From: Nephrotoma appendiculata
Taxonomy: Eukaryota > Arthropoda > Insecta > Diptera > Tipulidae
Assembly: GCA_947310385.1 (NCBI GenBank)
Contig: OX371224.1
Span: 135,620,937 to 135,684,936 of the forward strand
Direction of reading: 5' to 3'
Length of the DNA: 64,000 bases
In this document: positions 33,825-46,315 of the stretch, piece after piece
Layout of the letters: each line of letters starts with the position of its first letter
Numbering within the stretch: the first letter of the stretch is position 1
The notes under the pieces: generated by a model
What the model saw: the letters and a program-made list of their open reading frames with translations, nothing else
What the model was told of the DNA's origin: nothing
Database searches by the model: none
Program-made: the position numbers and the translations under genes

Positions 33825-34012
33825 TTTAAAGTTGATGCTTACTTGCACACCTTGTCACATGAGTATTACTAAAAATATGCTACAATGGGAGTTTAATTCA
33901 TTTTATTAGTTCTTTAAAAATTGACTCGAAAACATGTAATATTAACACTCTATTACATGCTTTGCGTCTGTAGTCGGCTTCTTTATATTCTCTCAGATTC
34001 CTCTAGTTAATC
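33825..34012 (+). repeat. Dispersed repeat, second copy of 30520-30694
   Basis: See the pair above. It ends just upstream of the family X copy, so it could belong to that element. Confidence 0.65.
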
Positions 34013-34199
34013 GATCCTTGAACGATATTTTAGTTGGCATAAAAACCGAATAACGACCTTAAAAGACTGACTAGACGACCCCGAAAACTGTTCTGATCGA
34101 TTAATTATGGCCTGGGGAAACTACAGAAAACCCAGGTCGAGAAAATAATTTTATCATAATTATAATCTAATTACTCATTCCTTGCAAAATTAAATCTAG

Positions 34200-35857
34200 T
34201 TCACTTGTAAATTGTGTTGGCAATAACCTCGCTCTTAATGATATGTTAGGATTTTCTAGTCCGTCTTCCAATGTTTTTTGTCGACAGTGCACTATTAGCA
34301 GACCAATATTTTTAAGTGATTTTATTAAAACCTTTCCGGATCGTTCTATTTCAAATCACGAAAACACATCCGTCTTATCAAACATAACAAAGCTAGCTAA
34401 TGGAGAAGATCTTGTTCCTAAAGACCTTAAATCCTTTAATCAAATTGTTGTCGCTGATCTCATTAAAATTTGCGGATAGTACGTAGCCACATACTACATA
34501 AAAACAATTAATTTACAAAACTAAGGAGTAATATTTAATATTTGAAGTTATCCGTTATCACTGAGTAAAGAAAATCTAAAGCGATAGTGTTAAGCTTCCG
34601 GCAGCTAGGACAATATGTTTACGAGATCAAATCAGCACATGTAAGTTCTTTTACTTGAAATAAATTGCTTACTTTAGATTTAGATTTTGCTTTTAAAACA
34701 TTTTCTAATTCATTTAGGCTTTATGGTTTGATCCGAAAGGATCAAAAATGATGATAAAGGAGCTGGCAGAATTGAATACCGGTTAGAAAATGAACGCTTG
34801 CATTTAAAACCAGAACAAAAAAAAATTCAATCAGTCGAAAACGACAAATCTCCATAGCATCTAGGAAAAAGCAACAAGCGACAAGCAGTTAAACTTATTA
34901 TACCAACGGACACCAATTTTAAATTAATAGAAGGATTAATGACGAAATATATAGTGCAGAGGAAAGAATTGATAGCAAATAAGGGGAAATCTTTCAGAGA
35001 AATTTTCGAAGAGTTCCCTCAAATAATTGCATATGAAGGTGCCTTGGTAGGAGAAAATGTAAATGTCATTAATATTGCAAACTTGTATTTAATTTTTTTT
35101 TATTTTTTGTCAGATTACTAATGTTTTTGAAAAATTTATTACACATAAACGAAAAATGGATAATTTTGTAGCTCTTGTGCCTGCAATTAATATCAATTCA
35201 ATTTATAAGGATGGAACCATGATTTTTCATAGTTTTTGATGTATTTTTTTATTTTAACATTCTTTCATTTAGACTTTATTAAAGCTTTAGCCACTCTATT
35301 GCACAAACTTCTAAATCGACAGCTTAAATGGGTTCATGAACAATTAGCGGATAGTCTTAATGAATGGAAAACACACAAACAATTTCTAATAATCTGAAGC
35401 CATTAATCCAGTGGACAAATGTAAGTTTTAAAAATATTTAACTAGAAAACAAAATTATTATATTTTATACTTTTTTCTTATATTTAGATGAAAATAGGGA
35501 TGGACAAATTTGCAAGCAACAATCGGCAAACTCATCCAATAATTGTGTGTCGTTCAACTGGGGAGACATTTGGCGGATGACATTTTTATGTTCTCGTTGA
35601 TGAAATTACTATCGACGTCGGTGAAGATGTTATTAAAGCATTTGACATCATATATAAACTTCACCATGTATAATCTCAAATATGATAAAAATTTAACGAA
35701 ATTTTTTAATTTTTTTGAGGCTCAAATTTTTAAAATTGGAAAAGTTAATCCATTAGGTTTGACTTTAAGTTTTTATGAAAAAATTCAAATCAAAATACTA
35801 TTTTATAGAATATCATACGAGTATTTGTCCACTACATATAATAAATATAACAATTAG
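34200..35857 (+). pseudogene. Family X copy A: middle to C-terminal part, with introns
   Basis: Exon-like pieces: 34210-34479 with 'GNNLALNDMLGFSSPSSN' and 'FCRQC'; about 34545-34640 (donor 'gtaagt' at 34641, acceptor 'tttag' ending 34718); 34719-35046 with 'ALWFDPKGSKMMIKEL' and 'FREIFEEFPQIIAYEGAL' (donor 35047, acceptor 35113); 35114-about 35235 ('FEKFITHKRKMDNFVALVP'); 35273-35420 ('DFIKALATLLHKLLNRQL', donor 35421); 35488-35857 with 'VIKAFDIIYKLHHV' then, in the next frame, 'YNLKYDKNLTKFFNFFE'. In-frame stops and at least one frameshift (about 35665) show decay. The last exon aligns with copy C. The function is unknown; it looks like a transposon protein family seen in animals, without an obvious DDE or RT signature. 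Confidence 0.6.
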
Positions 35858-35904
35858 CTTTGTGCAATGGCCTGAGTAGGCATGCATATATTTTGGTTCC
35901 CATT

Positions 35905-36300
35905 TGAAACGCGATATTTTAAAACGGGGATTATCAAAACGCGATATTTCAAAACGCGATAATTCAAAACGCGATACGGCACAAAACGGGAGTTTAGGAT
36001 CGGGTTATATCAGGTGGGTGAAGAGGAAATTTAATTTCAGTTTATAGTATCTTAAAAATCGATAGGAGCGATAGTATATAGGATCGGTATCAATATGGTC
36101 GCTGCGCTCCCGTCGCTTCCCAATGCACTTTCTGTACCATAACGCGTTTTGAAATATCGCATTTTGAAATATCGCGTTTTGTACCATATCTCGTTTTGTC
36201 ATTTCTCGTTTTGAAAAATCGCGTTTTGTGCCATATCGCGTTTTGTACCATATCGCGTTTCGAAATATCGAGTTTTGAAATATCGCGTTTCGAGCGGATC
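35905..36300. repeat. Fold-back element of short 'AAAACGCGATA' repeats
   Basis: 35905-35990 holds several copies of 'aaaacgcgatatttc'-like units. 36135-36297 holds the reverse complement ('gaaatatcgcgttttg', 'taccatatcgcgttttg') about nine times. Between them lies the 35991-36070 dispersed repeat and 'gctgcgctcccgtcgc'. It could form a large hairpin. Confidence 0.8.
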
Positions 36301-36472
36301 CAGTATATTTTAGTTTATATTTTATCCTTAGGATGAACCTTTACAAAAAATAAAAGAAACTTCTAAATAAAATAATCATTTTTGTTTTTTACGGTTTTCT
36401 CTTTCTCGCTAATAAAATATCACAGATGTTGCACACACATTTTTGCTGATGAATCTTTAAGTTCAGTTGTTC

Positions 36473-36665
36473 AAACTAAAATGCCTCTAGTTAGAGGTGC
36501 AGGAGTTAGGTAAGTGCTGTTATTTAAACTAAAATAGCTCTAGTTAGAGTACCCGAACAAGCAGATATTTTAGCTCTATTTCAAGGTGGTGAATCTGTAA
36601 GTGTAGTCATTTAAACTAAAATATCTGTAGTTGTGGTACCCGAATAAGTAGATATTTTAGCAAGA
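36473..36665 (+). repeat. Tandem repeat, about 89-bp period
   Basis: 'ttaaactaaaatagctctag' (36523) and 'ttaaactaaaatatctgtag' (36612), each followed by 'tacccgaa' and 'gcagatattttag' or 'gtagatattttag', with a weaker copy at 36473. Confidence 0.7.
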
Positions 36666-37189
36666 ATTTAAGTGAGCAAATCTGCATGTTCCGATATTTT
36701 AACCAAAATATTAACTGTAAATTTGATATTTCCACTAGTTACTATACGCAGGTTTAACTAATCCAAACTTAATTATTACTGCTGTAAAACTAGGTGGAAT
36801 AATTAGATAGTTAGATTATCGGATTTATAGAGTTCTCGTTTTTCTCCTCAAAATATATAACTAGATTATCCAGTTTGTAATTATTAACTAGAATTTTTAC
36901 TGGAAATTCTAGGAATCCAGATCTAGTTAAAATCTAGTGAAAACTAACTTACTGTGTACAACGCAAATGATTTGCGCATGTATTGATGTATACGTGAAAT
37001 GCCGCAGAATTTGACATCAGTGCCACCTTTGGTACACAAACATAACTATATGAATTTTCACAGAAGTTTAATTATTCATGAGCTTCTCAGAAGGTTTTAA
37101 CGGCCAATTGTTCTTAAACTTATGATTTTTTATTTTATTTTAATAATATTTGGGATGGTGGGAAGAGCGGTGATATTTTGGGATTATAT

Positions 37190-38615
37190 GTTCTAATATG
37201 CGAATCGCAGCGCCACCTGCCGGGTCCAATTGTGAATTTAAACCATCCAAGGACCTACTCAAGTGTACATAAAATATTTCATTAAAATCGGTCCAGCCAG
37301 TCAGTGCATCATTGTGCACTATATGCTTTTTTGGAAGAACCTTATAGCTCCAGTCAGAACCTGATAAAGCCAGCCTGAACCATACAACAGTCAAACGAAC
37401 AATAACACTAGTAACACGATGCATTGTGCATTTTTTGCACTATATAATTTTTCAGTCGGAACATTATAAATCCAGAAATATACGATTTTTCGGAAAAGAA
37501 CCTTCCAAATTTGACCGGAATTATACCCTCTACAGTCAAACAAACTATGGTACAAGTGGCACGATGCATTGTGCATCATTGAACACTATATATTTTTTCA
37601 GCCGGAACCTTATAATTATGGCTAGAACCTGATTAGACCAGCCAGAACCATATTACAGCAAAACTAACTATGGCATAAGTAGCACAATGCATTATGCAAC
37701 TATATATTTGTCAGCCGGAACGCACATTGCATTGTGCATCATTGTGTACTATATGATTTTTCAGCCGGAACCTTATAATTCCGGCCATTAATCTCATATG
37801 ATGCACTATCATCCAAATTGCACTGCGACCATTGTGTAAGCGCCAAAATTATTTATGTAAACATTTTGTTTCGACTGGATTTTTATGTATCTGAATGGCA
37901 TTATAGTTCGGCTGCAAAAACATATAGTGCACAACCCATTGTCCTATATATGCCATAGTTAGTTTGGCTGAAGAGGATATAGTTCCGGCTACCTTTATTA
38001 GATTACGGATGGATTTATAAGGCTTCGGCTGAAAAAACAATTAGTGCTCAATGATGCACAATACATCGTGCTTCTAATGCCATCATTGGTTTGAAGGTAG
38101 TATGGTTCTAACCATAATTAGTTTTTCCGGCTTGAATTATAAGGTTCTACCGAAAAATCAAATATTTCTGGATTTATAAGGTTCTGGCTTAAAAATTATG
38201 TAGTGCAAAAAATGCACAATGCATCGTGCTACTTGTGCGATACTTAGTTTGGCTGTAGAGGGTATTGTACCGGTTGAATTTGTAAGGTTCTTTTCCGAAA
38301 AATCGTATATTTCTGGATTTATAAGGTTCCGACTGAAAAGTTATACAGTGCACAATGATGCAAATGCATCCTGCTACTAGTGCCAAAGTTGGTTTGGTTC
38401 TGTATGGTTCTGGCTGGTGTTATCAGGTTTCAGCTGGAATTAAAAGGTTCCAACTGAAAAATCTTATAGTGCACAATGATGCACAACTCATCGTGCTACT
38501 TGTACCATAGTTGTTTTGTTCCGGCTGATATGGTTCAGGCTGGCGTGACGCACACAAAATTACATTAAAATCTGTCAAGCCGTTTAGGAAGAATTCAGTC
38601 ACATACACACGTTGA
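37190..38615. repeat. Complex inverted/tandem repeat array ('TGCACAATGATGCA' family)
   Basis: Many diverged copies of a roughly 130-150 bp unit built from 'attgtgcactatat', 'cagccggaacctta', 'taaatccagaaatat' and 'gatgcacaatgcatcgtg'. Copies left of about 37,850 run in one orientation and those to the right mostly in the other, giving a giant imperfect palindrome. It is flanked at both ends by 'cattaaaatcggtccagcc'-like sequence (about 37280, 38562), a motif common near ends of insect retroposons. Confidence 0.75.
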
Positions 38616-41600
38616 GAAGAATTATATACATATTTAAAGATATAAATATAAAAAAATAAAAATATAAAAATATAATAGCATAAAAATTGAGAAATAGAAA
38701 AGTATAAAAATATAAATTATAAAATATAAAAATATAAAACACAAATTTTTAAAAATAGAAAAGATAACAACAAAACAATTAAAAAAACATATTTTCATTT
38801 TTATTTTGATTATTTTATTATTAATTTATTTAATATTATGTATTTTATTTTAATTTTCATTAAAAAATTTTGTTCTTAAATTATTTTTATTAGATTTGCG
38901 AATTTTCACCCTGATTTCGCTCCGGATTACCCGATTTCCTCAAATATGTGTATTTTGATGATGTTCTTAACATAGAAATAAATTATAAAGAATGAATGTA
39001 TGCAACTGTCAAGCGTCATAAATTCGCAGAGGAAAAGAAAAAGCGTATAAATCAACAGGGCCGCACCTAGAATTATTTTGACCGAATGCAATGAAGTTAG
39101 GAAGTTAAAATTAAAAAATATGTAAATTGAATAATAGCTTTATTCATCCAGTACAAAAAATTAATTGTTTTTCCTTATGGTAGGTTCACGTATGCAATCA
39201 AAAAATGATTCGCGAATCAAGCCAATCAAATCGTCGCCTGAGATGAAATAATTTTAACTTTGGGCAAATTTTCAGCGCAAGCATCCAACATAAAAAAAAA
39301 TAAAAAGCAAATAATGAGCAATAATGACGCTCATGATATCCCTTTTTCTACCAAAAAAAATAAAAAATTACGATCAATGGAAGTCCAAACCACTCAAATG
39401 TATGAGTAAAAAAACATAGTATGTAATGGCGTTTTGGATAAAAAAAATCGCATGATTTGAAGTCCAACCAACACAATTGTGTGTATAGTTGCACTGATGC
39501 ACTACTACACAATCCACTAACTATTTTATAATATTTTAATTATTTTAATTAATATTTTCAAGATTTTTTAAAAGTACAAAATTTTGCTGTCACTTCGTAC
39601 AAACACAAAAAGTAGTTTGGGTGGGTTTTTACTTTGAGATATGAGACCACCATATGCATTTTTTATATTACCATCCTGCTCTGACTTGTGACACATAAAA
39701 ACGCAAATTTTATATGGGCAAAATCTATACACCTTTTCTATAGTATATAATTCTATGGTTCTTAATCGTATAAAATATAAATTTTCATCCACAAACCTTA
39801 ATTCAAAAATTGGCTATTTTACATTGTTTTTTGGTGAAATACAGTAATTTTACGGCTAAGTCACAAAAATTCCGATTTTGTTAAACATGAACGTTACCCT
39901 AATGGAAAATGTTTCTCAAGCTATAAAAGCGCACGAAAAGCGCTATTTACTTTATTATTGAAGTAAATAATTCGCCCTAATAATTAGTAAGGTGAACGCG
40001 ATTTTTCAAAACAAAATAATCACCACTTATTGCGACATTTAAAGAACTACCAATCAAGGTCTCACCAATACCGCTATGTTTTGTAATTAGTTAATACAAA
40101 CACTTTTCATGAACAATAAAATTTAAATGTACAATAAAAAAAAGTAAAGCTCCTCGCTCATTTTAGAAGCAACATAAACCAAAATTGAAATAATTAAATC
40201 AAGTTTTACACATTTTCAAGCCTAATTTGTAATAATCATAATCTCAAAAAATAAGGAGTTTTAAATTTTTTAATTAACGTTTATTTTTATAATTTAAATG
40301 GTTTTTTAATTGGATGATGTTTTATCCATTTTTTATTTTTTATTAACCAACCAAAATAAGAAACATTGTTAATAAATTAATTTTAATTTAAATGAGCTCA
40401 AAGCAAAATGTAAACTCGTATAAAATGTTTAATTTTCACTATTTTATGCTTTAAGCTTTCTGTTTTAAATACATATTTCATTTTGGAGAATTTTGTGTTT
40501 GTTTCCTTTTCGTGACTAAGTTTAATTAAAATATCGAATGTTTTTTTACTTACAGAGCGAAACATTTTCTTAATTCTTATATATAATGTGTATGTATGAG
40601 CGTTTATGCTTCGTGGTACGGTGTGAAGAATATTTTATTTTAAACGTCATGTTTGGCACAATTAACATGTATTATTTTTAAGTGTAAGTTTCTGATGATT
40701 GTATTTTCCATATGTGATTTATTTAAAAATAATATGTTCTCGTCTCTTAAATAAACAGAATAAATATCGTTTCGTCTGCCTGCAGAGTTGTTGCAGAACA
40801 CAGATATACACACATTTCATATAATCCACTTATATTTAATTAATTAAAATTCTAGACTTCTTTATTTATATATAGGTTTATCTAACAATATAATGAAATA
40901 TCATACTCTGAATTTATATCATGTATCAATTTGCAAGAGATATTACTCGTATGTAAAACATGAGAAATATCTAGATGAGAGATTTGAAAAATCGATTTAT
41001 TTTCATGATTTTCGATTTAGGTCTAACAAATTAATCTTAAATCAATATAGACATAATATACAAACCGGAGTGATACTTAAAACAATCATAATATATCAAA
41101 TGAATTCCCTTTTGTTAATTGAAAATAATCTTATTATCGTTCTGTATAAATAAATTACAAAGAAATACGTATCCTGTATATATAGAAAGGAATACACAAG
41201 ACGTAAATAACTGATTTGTTTAATATTCAAAGCAGAATTGTATATACGATGCTGTTTTATGTGGTAGATGGTATTCCATTTATTTCGTACCACATACATA
41301 AATGTATGACATCAATTCGTGTATACCATGCGTGTATACTAAAATGGCATCTGTATATGGAGCTTGTAAATCATTATGTATCATAGCACAGCCATATTCA
41401 CATATTTGCTTTTTTGTTCTGATTTTTGGTACATAACTTAATTGTTGATTACTTGGTGCTTATTAATTCTACTCTGTTGTTGAATGTCTAATGAAATTTT
41501 ACATGAACACTTTTATCAGCAAATCATATTAGGAAAATCTAAGATTTTTAATTCGTTAATTGGTTTAATGTTCTGTTTATATATGAGGGTTAACTTAAAC

Positions 41601-42114
41601 GAGATCTCTGTGCACTGTGGCCTTTAGAGCTATTGTGCTAAACGGTTAGTTTATCATTTTAAGCGATTCGAGAAAAAATCCATTCTGATCCCATGTGAAT
41701 AATATTCAGAATTTAAAATTTTAAATTAACTAGACGAATTAAAATGTTTTTAACAAAAAATAATAATTTTAATAAAAATTGTGCAATTTTAAAATCCAAT
41801 AAATAGGTTATGTTAAAAATTATATTATTTAATTGCAAATGAACATAACAGCGAGCATGCAAAACAATTTTCATTGGCAATGCTACCACACAAAAGAAAA
41901 ACTGTAAAATGGCCTGAAGTATTTAAAACATTGACACAAATGATTTGATATAGGTCACTATAGTAGATTCTAGTTTACCCTTAAAATCATCACGTATTTA
42001 TTGGCACATAACAAAAAATACCCGTGCTTCACCATGATCCGCAAAATTTCCTTATTTCGAACTTTTTATAATTATGATAAAACGAATGGGCCGCAGTGCA
42101 GCATGTAACGATTC
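38616..42114. other. AT-rich stretch without recognised genes
   Basis: Low-complexity 'aaaatataaaaatata' at 38634-38780. Short open frames exist (for example 39568-39792 minus, 40893-41153 plus), but none resembles a known protein. Confidence 0.5.
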
Positions 42115-42185
42115 GCAGAGTCATGTGGAGCATGTGGAGCAATCATGCTAACCACTTTGCCACCGGACGGCTGTATTATACTAAG
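42115..42185 (-). ncRNA. tRNA-like / SINE-head remnant
   Basis: The minus strand reads 'TGGCAAAGTGGTTAGCATG', a good A-box. The expected B-box is only weakly matched ('CTGCGAATCGT'). Likely a decayed SINE or tRNA copy. Confidence 0.3.
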
Positions 42186-42391
42186 TAGCAGCCCAAAATC
42201 CCGAGAATTCGCTACACAGAATTTTAAATTTTGGACCTTTTCATTATAATTATGATGAAATTATCGGGCCCTGGTGGAACACCAAAATCAGGCACTCTGA
42301 CGATGCGCATGGACACGCGGCGTATTTTTTCGAAATTGCATTGTTTTCATCTAGTACAATATGTAGGTGGCAATTTGACCGGAATGAACTG

Positions 42392-42535
42392 GTGTAGCTA
42401 CACAAATTAAAAAAAATGTACGCAAATTAATGAAAAGTGTAACTTCTAAAAAGTGTAGTTATGAATAGTGTAAATACTACACCTTTACTAAAAAGGATCG
42501 TCGAATATCCTCGGGATCAAATTTTATGGGGTTAA
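42392..42535 (+). repeat. Dispersed repeat, second copy of 31269-31405
   Basis: Starts 'gtgtagctacacaaatt' and shares the ordered blocks listed for the first copy. Confidence 0.75.
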
Positions 42536-42754
42536 AATTAATTCTTTAAATGTTTGAAATGATAAACTCGTACAGATGTGACACTATAAAACATTAAAAA
42601 AATCTCAGAGATGTTACCAAGTGAAGGCAAATGCCATCTAATAGTGGAGAACTTGAGCTGTTCAAAAATTTTTGTAAAATTTCATAACAATTCAAACATT
42701 CATCAAATACTTGCTACATTATGGCCGATTCAAGAAAACTCACAGATAACACCA

Positions 42755-43190
42755 AGTGTGGGCATATACATTCTGTCAAAAAAGTAATGAGACCTGGTCA
42801 CTTAAAAAGCCCGCTTAAAGAGATTGTAAAAAAACAAAAATTGTCGCTAAGTTGACACCACCATCCTCTAACTTAAGGTGTATTTTGAGCATGACCTGTG
42901 ATTTGGTTTGTTTACGGTGTGCTCTATTTTGGCAGTTCATCTCAAGGATGTTTTACGATTTTTATATTGAATAAAAATATCGAATAAAGAAAAGAGAAAG
43001 AGGAAAAGTCAGCCGCAGTCATATCAGGTGAAAACGGCAGTTTTTCGATGATATTTATTGATTTTTTGGCCAGAAATTCGTTCACAATCATTGTCTTGTG
43101 AGATGGTACGTTGTCGTGGTGTAAAATCTATGAGTTTTCTTTCAACAAACCTGGGCGCCGATTTTATTCATAATTCGACAGACCAACCAT
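42755..43190 (-). pseudogene. Mariner relic (irritans-like)
   Basis: Minus-strand frames at about 43140-43010 give 'ILHHDNVPSHKTMIVNEFL' (catalytic HDN) and 'LPFSPDMTAADF' (third catalytic region). The N-terminal part is not found. At 42764-42795 'attctgtcaaaaaagtaatg' resembles a mariner terminal repeat. The intervening orientation is unclear, so the element may be internally rearranged. Confidence 0.65.
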
Positions 43191-43216
43191 GAATAATCGA
43201 AAAAGATCACTGGCCC

Positions 43217-44965
43217 ATGGAGAAGCCGCCCAGTAGAGAAGAGATACAGAGTATTGTGAATGGAATTAGAAAGGGAACAACTGCTGGTTTAGATCAGGTT
43301 CACGGGTGGGCATTTTTAGAAAACATTTTTAAATCTATTTGGATTTCGAATTGTATTCCAGATGAATGGATAGAAGCGGTACAAATACCAATTAAAAATA
43401 TATCGAATCCAAAAGCGACGGCTGATTTCAGAAGAATTACGATTACTGATGTTGGGTATCGAATTTACGCAAAATTACTCATCAATAGATTATCTGAACA
43501 TATGGAGATTATAGGATCGTATCAAGCAGCATACCTGAAAAACAAATCTACCGACGATCATATGTTTGTTGTGCGAAGAATTATGAAAGAGGAATGGAGA
43601 TTAGGAAAAAAATTATATGTTTTATCTTTGGATATCAGCCGCGCCTTTGACAGTGTTGACCTACTATCAGTGACGAGTATACTTCATCACGAAAATATAC
43701 CACATCATCTGATCAACAGAATTGTTAAAACTTGTTTCCGAGAAAGAACATCTGTTTTGTGGTATCAACAAAGGACTATCATGATGGAGAAGTGCATTGG
43801 AATGAAACAGTGTTGTCCACTATCTCCAAGATTATTTAATATTGTACTGGATAACATTTTAAAAACCCTGGCTGATTTTTTTCCAAGTATTCGCTTAAAC
43901 CATCACGAAAACATAATACTACCTTTAATATTGGCATACGCTGATGATATAATTATATTGCATACAGAAAGATAAGAAATGTCATTAACCCTAATCATTG
44001 GAGGAATGAGAATCACAGTAAAAGAGTCTATCAAATACCTTAGTACTTACTTAACAAGCGAACTGGTCAGAAAAGAAACAATTAAAGTGAGATGTGGAAA
44101 ATCAATAGGAGTAAGTAAAATGCTTTCTTCCTTCATTAGAAAGAACAAAATTCCTGGGGATACAGTCATAAAAATGTACAAAGCAGTTATAGCCCATTAT
44201 TAGCATATGGTTTAAAAGCAGCTGCACTTACAATAGCGAACAGAATTAAACTGAAACGCTATGAGAGGAGAATTATTTCGGAAATGTTGAAATTTTCTTC
44301 GGCTCGACCGCCTAAGGAGAGAAGGGTAACGGTGTATAGAATTTGCTATTGGGAACATGAAAGAAGAAGAAGCAGAGGACATTTATTAAATTCAGTCATA
44401 TCAAAGAGTATGAAAATTTACACAGAGTAACGAAGCAGAGGAAAAATGTCATCAAAAAATGCATGGGTTACGCAATTTAAATCGATCATACAATACACTT
44501 ACGCAACATTTTTTTATTTTTTGAGTATTGAATATTTTTATACTCTTGGCTATTTATAGAAAACGACAAAAATTATTTTAAATAAAAATGCGTAGGTAAA
44601 TGTGTTTTTAACGCATTTAAATTGCGTAACCCATGCATTTTTTGTGATGAAATTTTTTCCTCTGTTTCGTTACTCTGTGTAAATTTTCATACTCTTTGGT
44701 CATACGGGATTCAAATGTTGACAGAAAAGTTGGAAGACCTTGTTTTACTTGGAACAGATCACTAAACAGGGATTTCCAACAATTTAATATGACAAAGGAG
44801 GAATGGGATATCTTGGCTAAGGACAAAAAGAGGTTACAAGATAAGGCAATAGAATTATTTGAGGTAGCCGAGTCGTCATCAAGAGGTACTTCGATGAAAG
44901 AATGGTCATTAGAAGAAGAGACGATAGTATGTATGGATGAGTCGCATACGCAGTTAGGATATTAA
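43217..44965 (+). pseudogene. Non-LTR reverse transcriptase, second element
   Basis: RT domain: 'GTTAGLDQVHGWAF', 'SYQAAYLKNKSTDDHMFVVR', 'YVLSLDISRAFDSVDLLSV' (motif A Asp), 'GMKQCCPLSPRLFNIVLDN' (motif B) and 'LAYADDIIILHTE' (motif C), then a TAA at 43973-43975 and 'GGMRITVKESIKYLSTYLTS', 'VIKMYKAVIAHY' to 44203. The C-terminal tail resumes at about 44700: 'DSNVDRKVGRPCFTWNRSL', 'MTKEEWDILAKDKKRLQDK', ending at 44965. A fold-back at 44402-44698 breaks the tail, and frames shift at 44203. The 5' endonuclease part is missing: 5' truncated and dead. Confidence 0.85.
44402..44698. repeat. Fold-back duplication, about 80-bp arms, inside the RT gene
   Basis: 44402-44481 and 44614-44698 are inverted copies ('aagagtatgaaaatttacac' vs 'gtgtaaattttcatactctt', and 'aatgcatgggttacgc'). 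The left arm is coding sequence of the element. The spacer of about 130 bp is AT-rich. Confidence 0.9.
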
Positions 44966-45000
44966 AATCATTATTTTTAAGGAGTGTTAAACAACGAGTA

Positions 45001-46315
45001 AATTAAATAAATTAAATAAATTATAAATTAGTTAAATGACGTGTTTCACCATTAAATGTAAATGCAACCCCTTCGTCGCTCTCTAGTGCACTCATAAAAA
45101 TTGGATCAAAACCGTACTTTTTAATGTCCTCAGTATAAGCAATTAGCAGTATAAAAATATTGCTTATGTCAGAATTAAATTTCTCGTGAATATTTTGAGC
45201 AGTAAAATAGAAAACACCTAGTTTGTAAAATGTTCTCGTTGATCTCAGTGGATTAGGTACTTCTAAATCATCATAATGTAACGTTATTCGAAAGGCATCT
45301 TTATAACATTGAAGAAAGGTATTTGTTCTATAATCCAATGAATCAATATATGAGCGTAACGTACCGGGATATGGGCTTGGTTGTTCATTTTGTACTATTA
45401 ATTGAAAATATTTATTTTTAGATAAATTAATTAAGGTTTCTTTAATTGAAATATACTGAAATGTCTCAAACTTTTTTATGGTCATTGAATTTTTGAAAAC
45501 GTTATCTAATCTGAAGCCCAAAGGGATTTCAACTGCATTAACAAAATCAATTTTTGTTTGTAAAAACCTAACCTGCTTATGAAATTATTTAGATGAATTC
45601 AATAAATGCAACATATTAAAGCGTTCATATAATAAAACTGTATCTCTATCAGCTTGATCAATACATTTTAATAAATGAAAATCTTTAACAGTCTGTTTGA
45701 AATAATTTGTTATCATTTGGACAACAGATGTCATTTTTTGCCAAATAATAACAACTACACTTTCAGGAATATTTGAGTGACAACGGATCTCACAAAATAA
45801 ACTGTTAATACTTCGCTCAATATCTACTTCAGATAAAAGTACGTTGTTACCAATATTGTTCGAATTGTTTATATTAAAAGGACCAAAATCACATTCGCTT
45901 TCATTAATGACCAAAGGAGTTTCGTCACGAATTTCAAAATTAGTGTGTTTCTTTTTAACGTGTGAGGAAAAACTTCTGAACGACAAAAAAATTGATTACA
46001 AGTAGATTCACAACATATAAAATGCCCTTAAGCATCGCCGTTTTTAAAAGGAACCTTATGTTCCATACAAAAATGTTTTTTCAGTTCTTGAAGAAAGCCA
46101 TGAACTGGCTCAAGGCATATATAACAAATCATTGTACAAAAAAAAAATATGCCCGTTTTATCAACCTTTAAAAATTTCCACATATTCCTCTTCAATTCCA
46201 CATATTCCTCTTCCATTTTTAAATAAGATGCGCATTGATTTATATCCATTTTTGGAAACACAATATGTTCAGGATCATCATCGGAAGTTGAAAGAAAAAC
46301 ATAGAATTTAATCAT
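45001..46315 (-). pseudogene. Family X copy B: zinc-finger N-terminal and central part
   Basis: Order on the minus strand: an acidic leader ('DDDPEHIVFPKMDINQ', 'MEEEYVELKRNMW', containing a local 20-bp duplication); a first zinc finger 'CYICLEPVHGFLQELKKHFC'; then, after an in-frame TAA and a frameshift in a 7-T run, a second finger 'CCESTC' plus 'SFRSFSSHVKKKH'; a Ser/Asn-rich linker; 'IDQADRDTVLLYERF'; an acceptor-like 'cataagcag' (about 45563) followed by 'VRFLQTKIDFVNAVEIPLGF'; then 'LQCYKDAFRITLHYDDLEVP', 'NPLRSTRTFYKLGVFYFT' and 'FILLIAYTEDIKKYGFDPIF'. Copy A picks up where this ends. Function unknown; the copy is broken at three or more points. Confidence 0.6.

Noticed and set aside
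39568..39792. 74-codon minus-strand open frame
   Set aside because: No motif, unusual composition typical of chance frames in AT-rich DNA.
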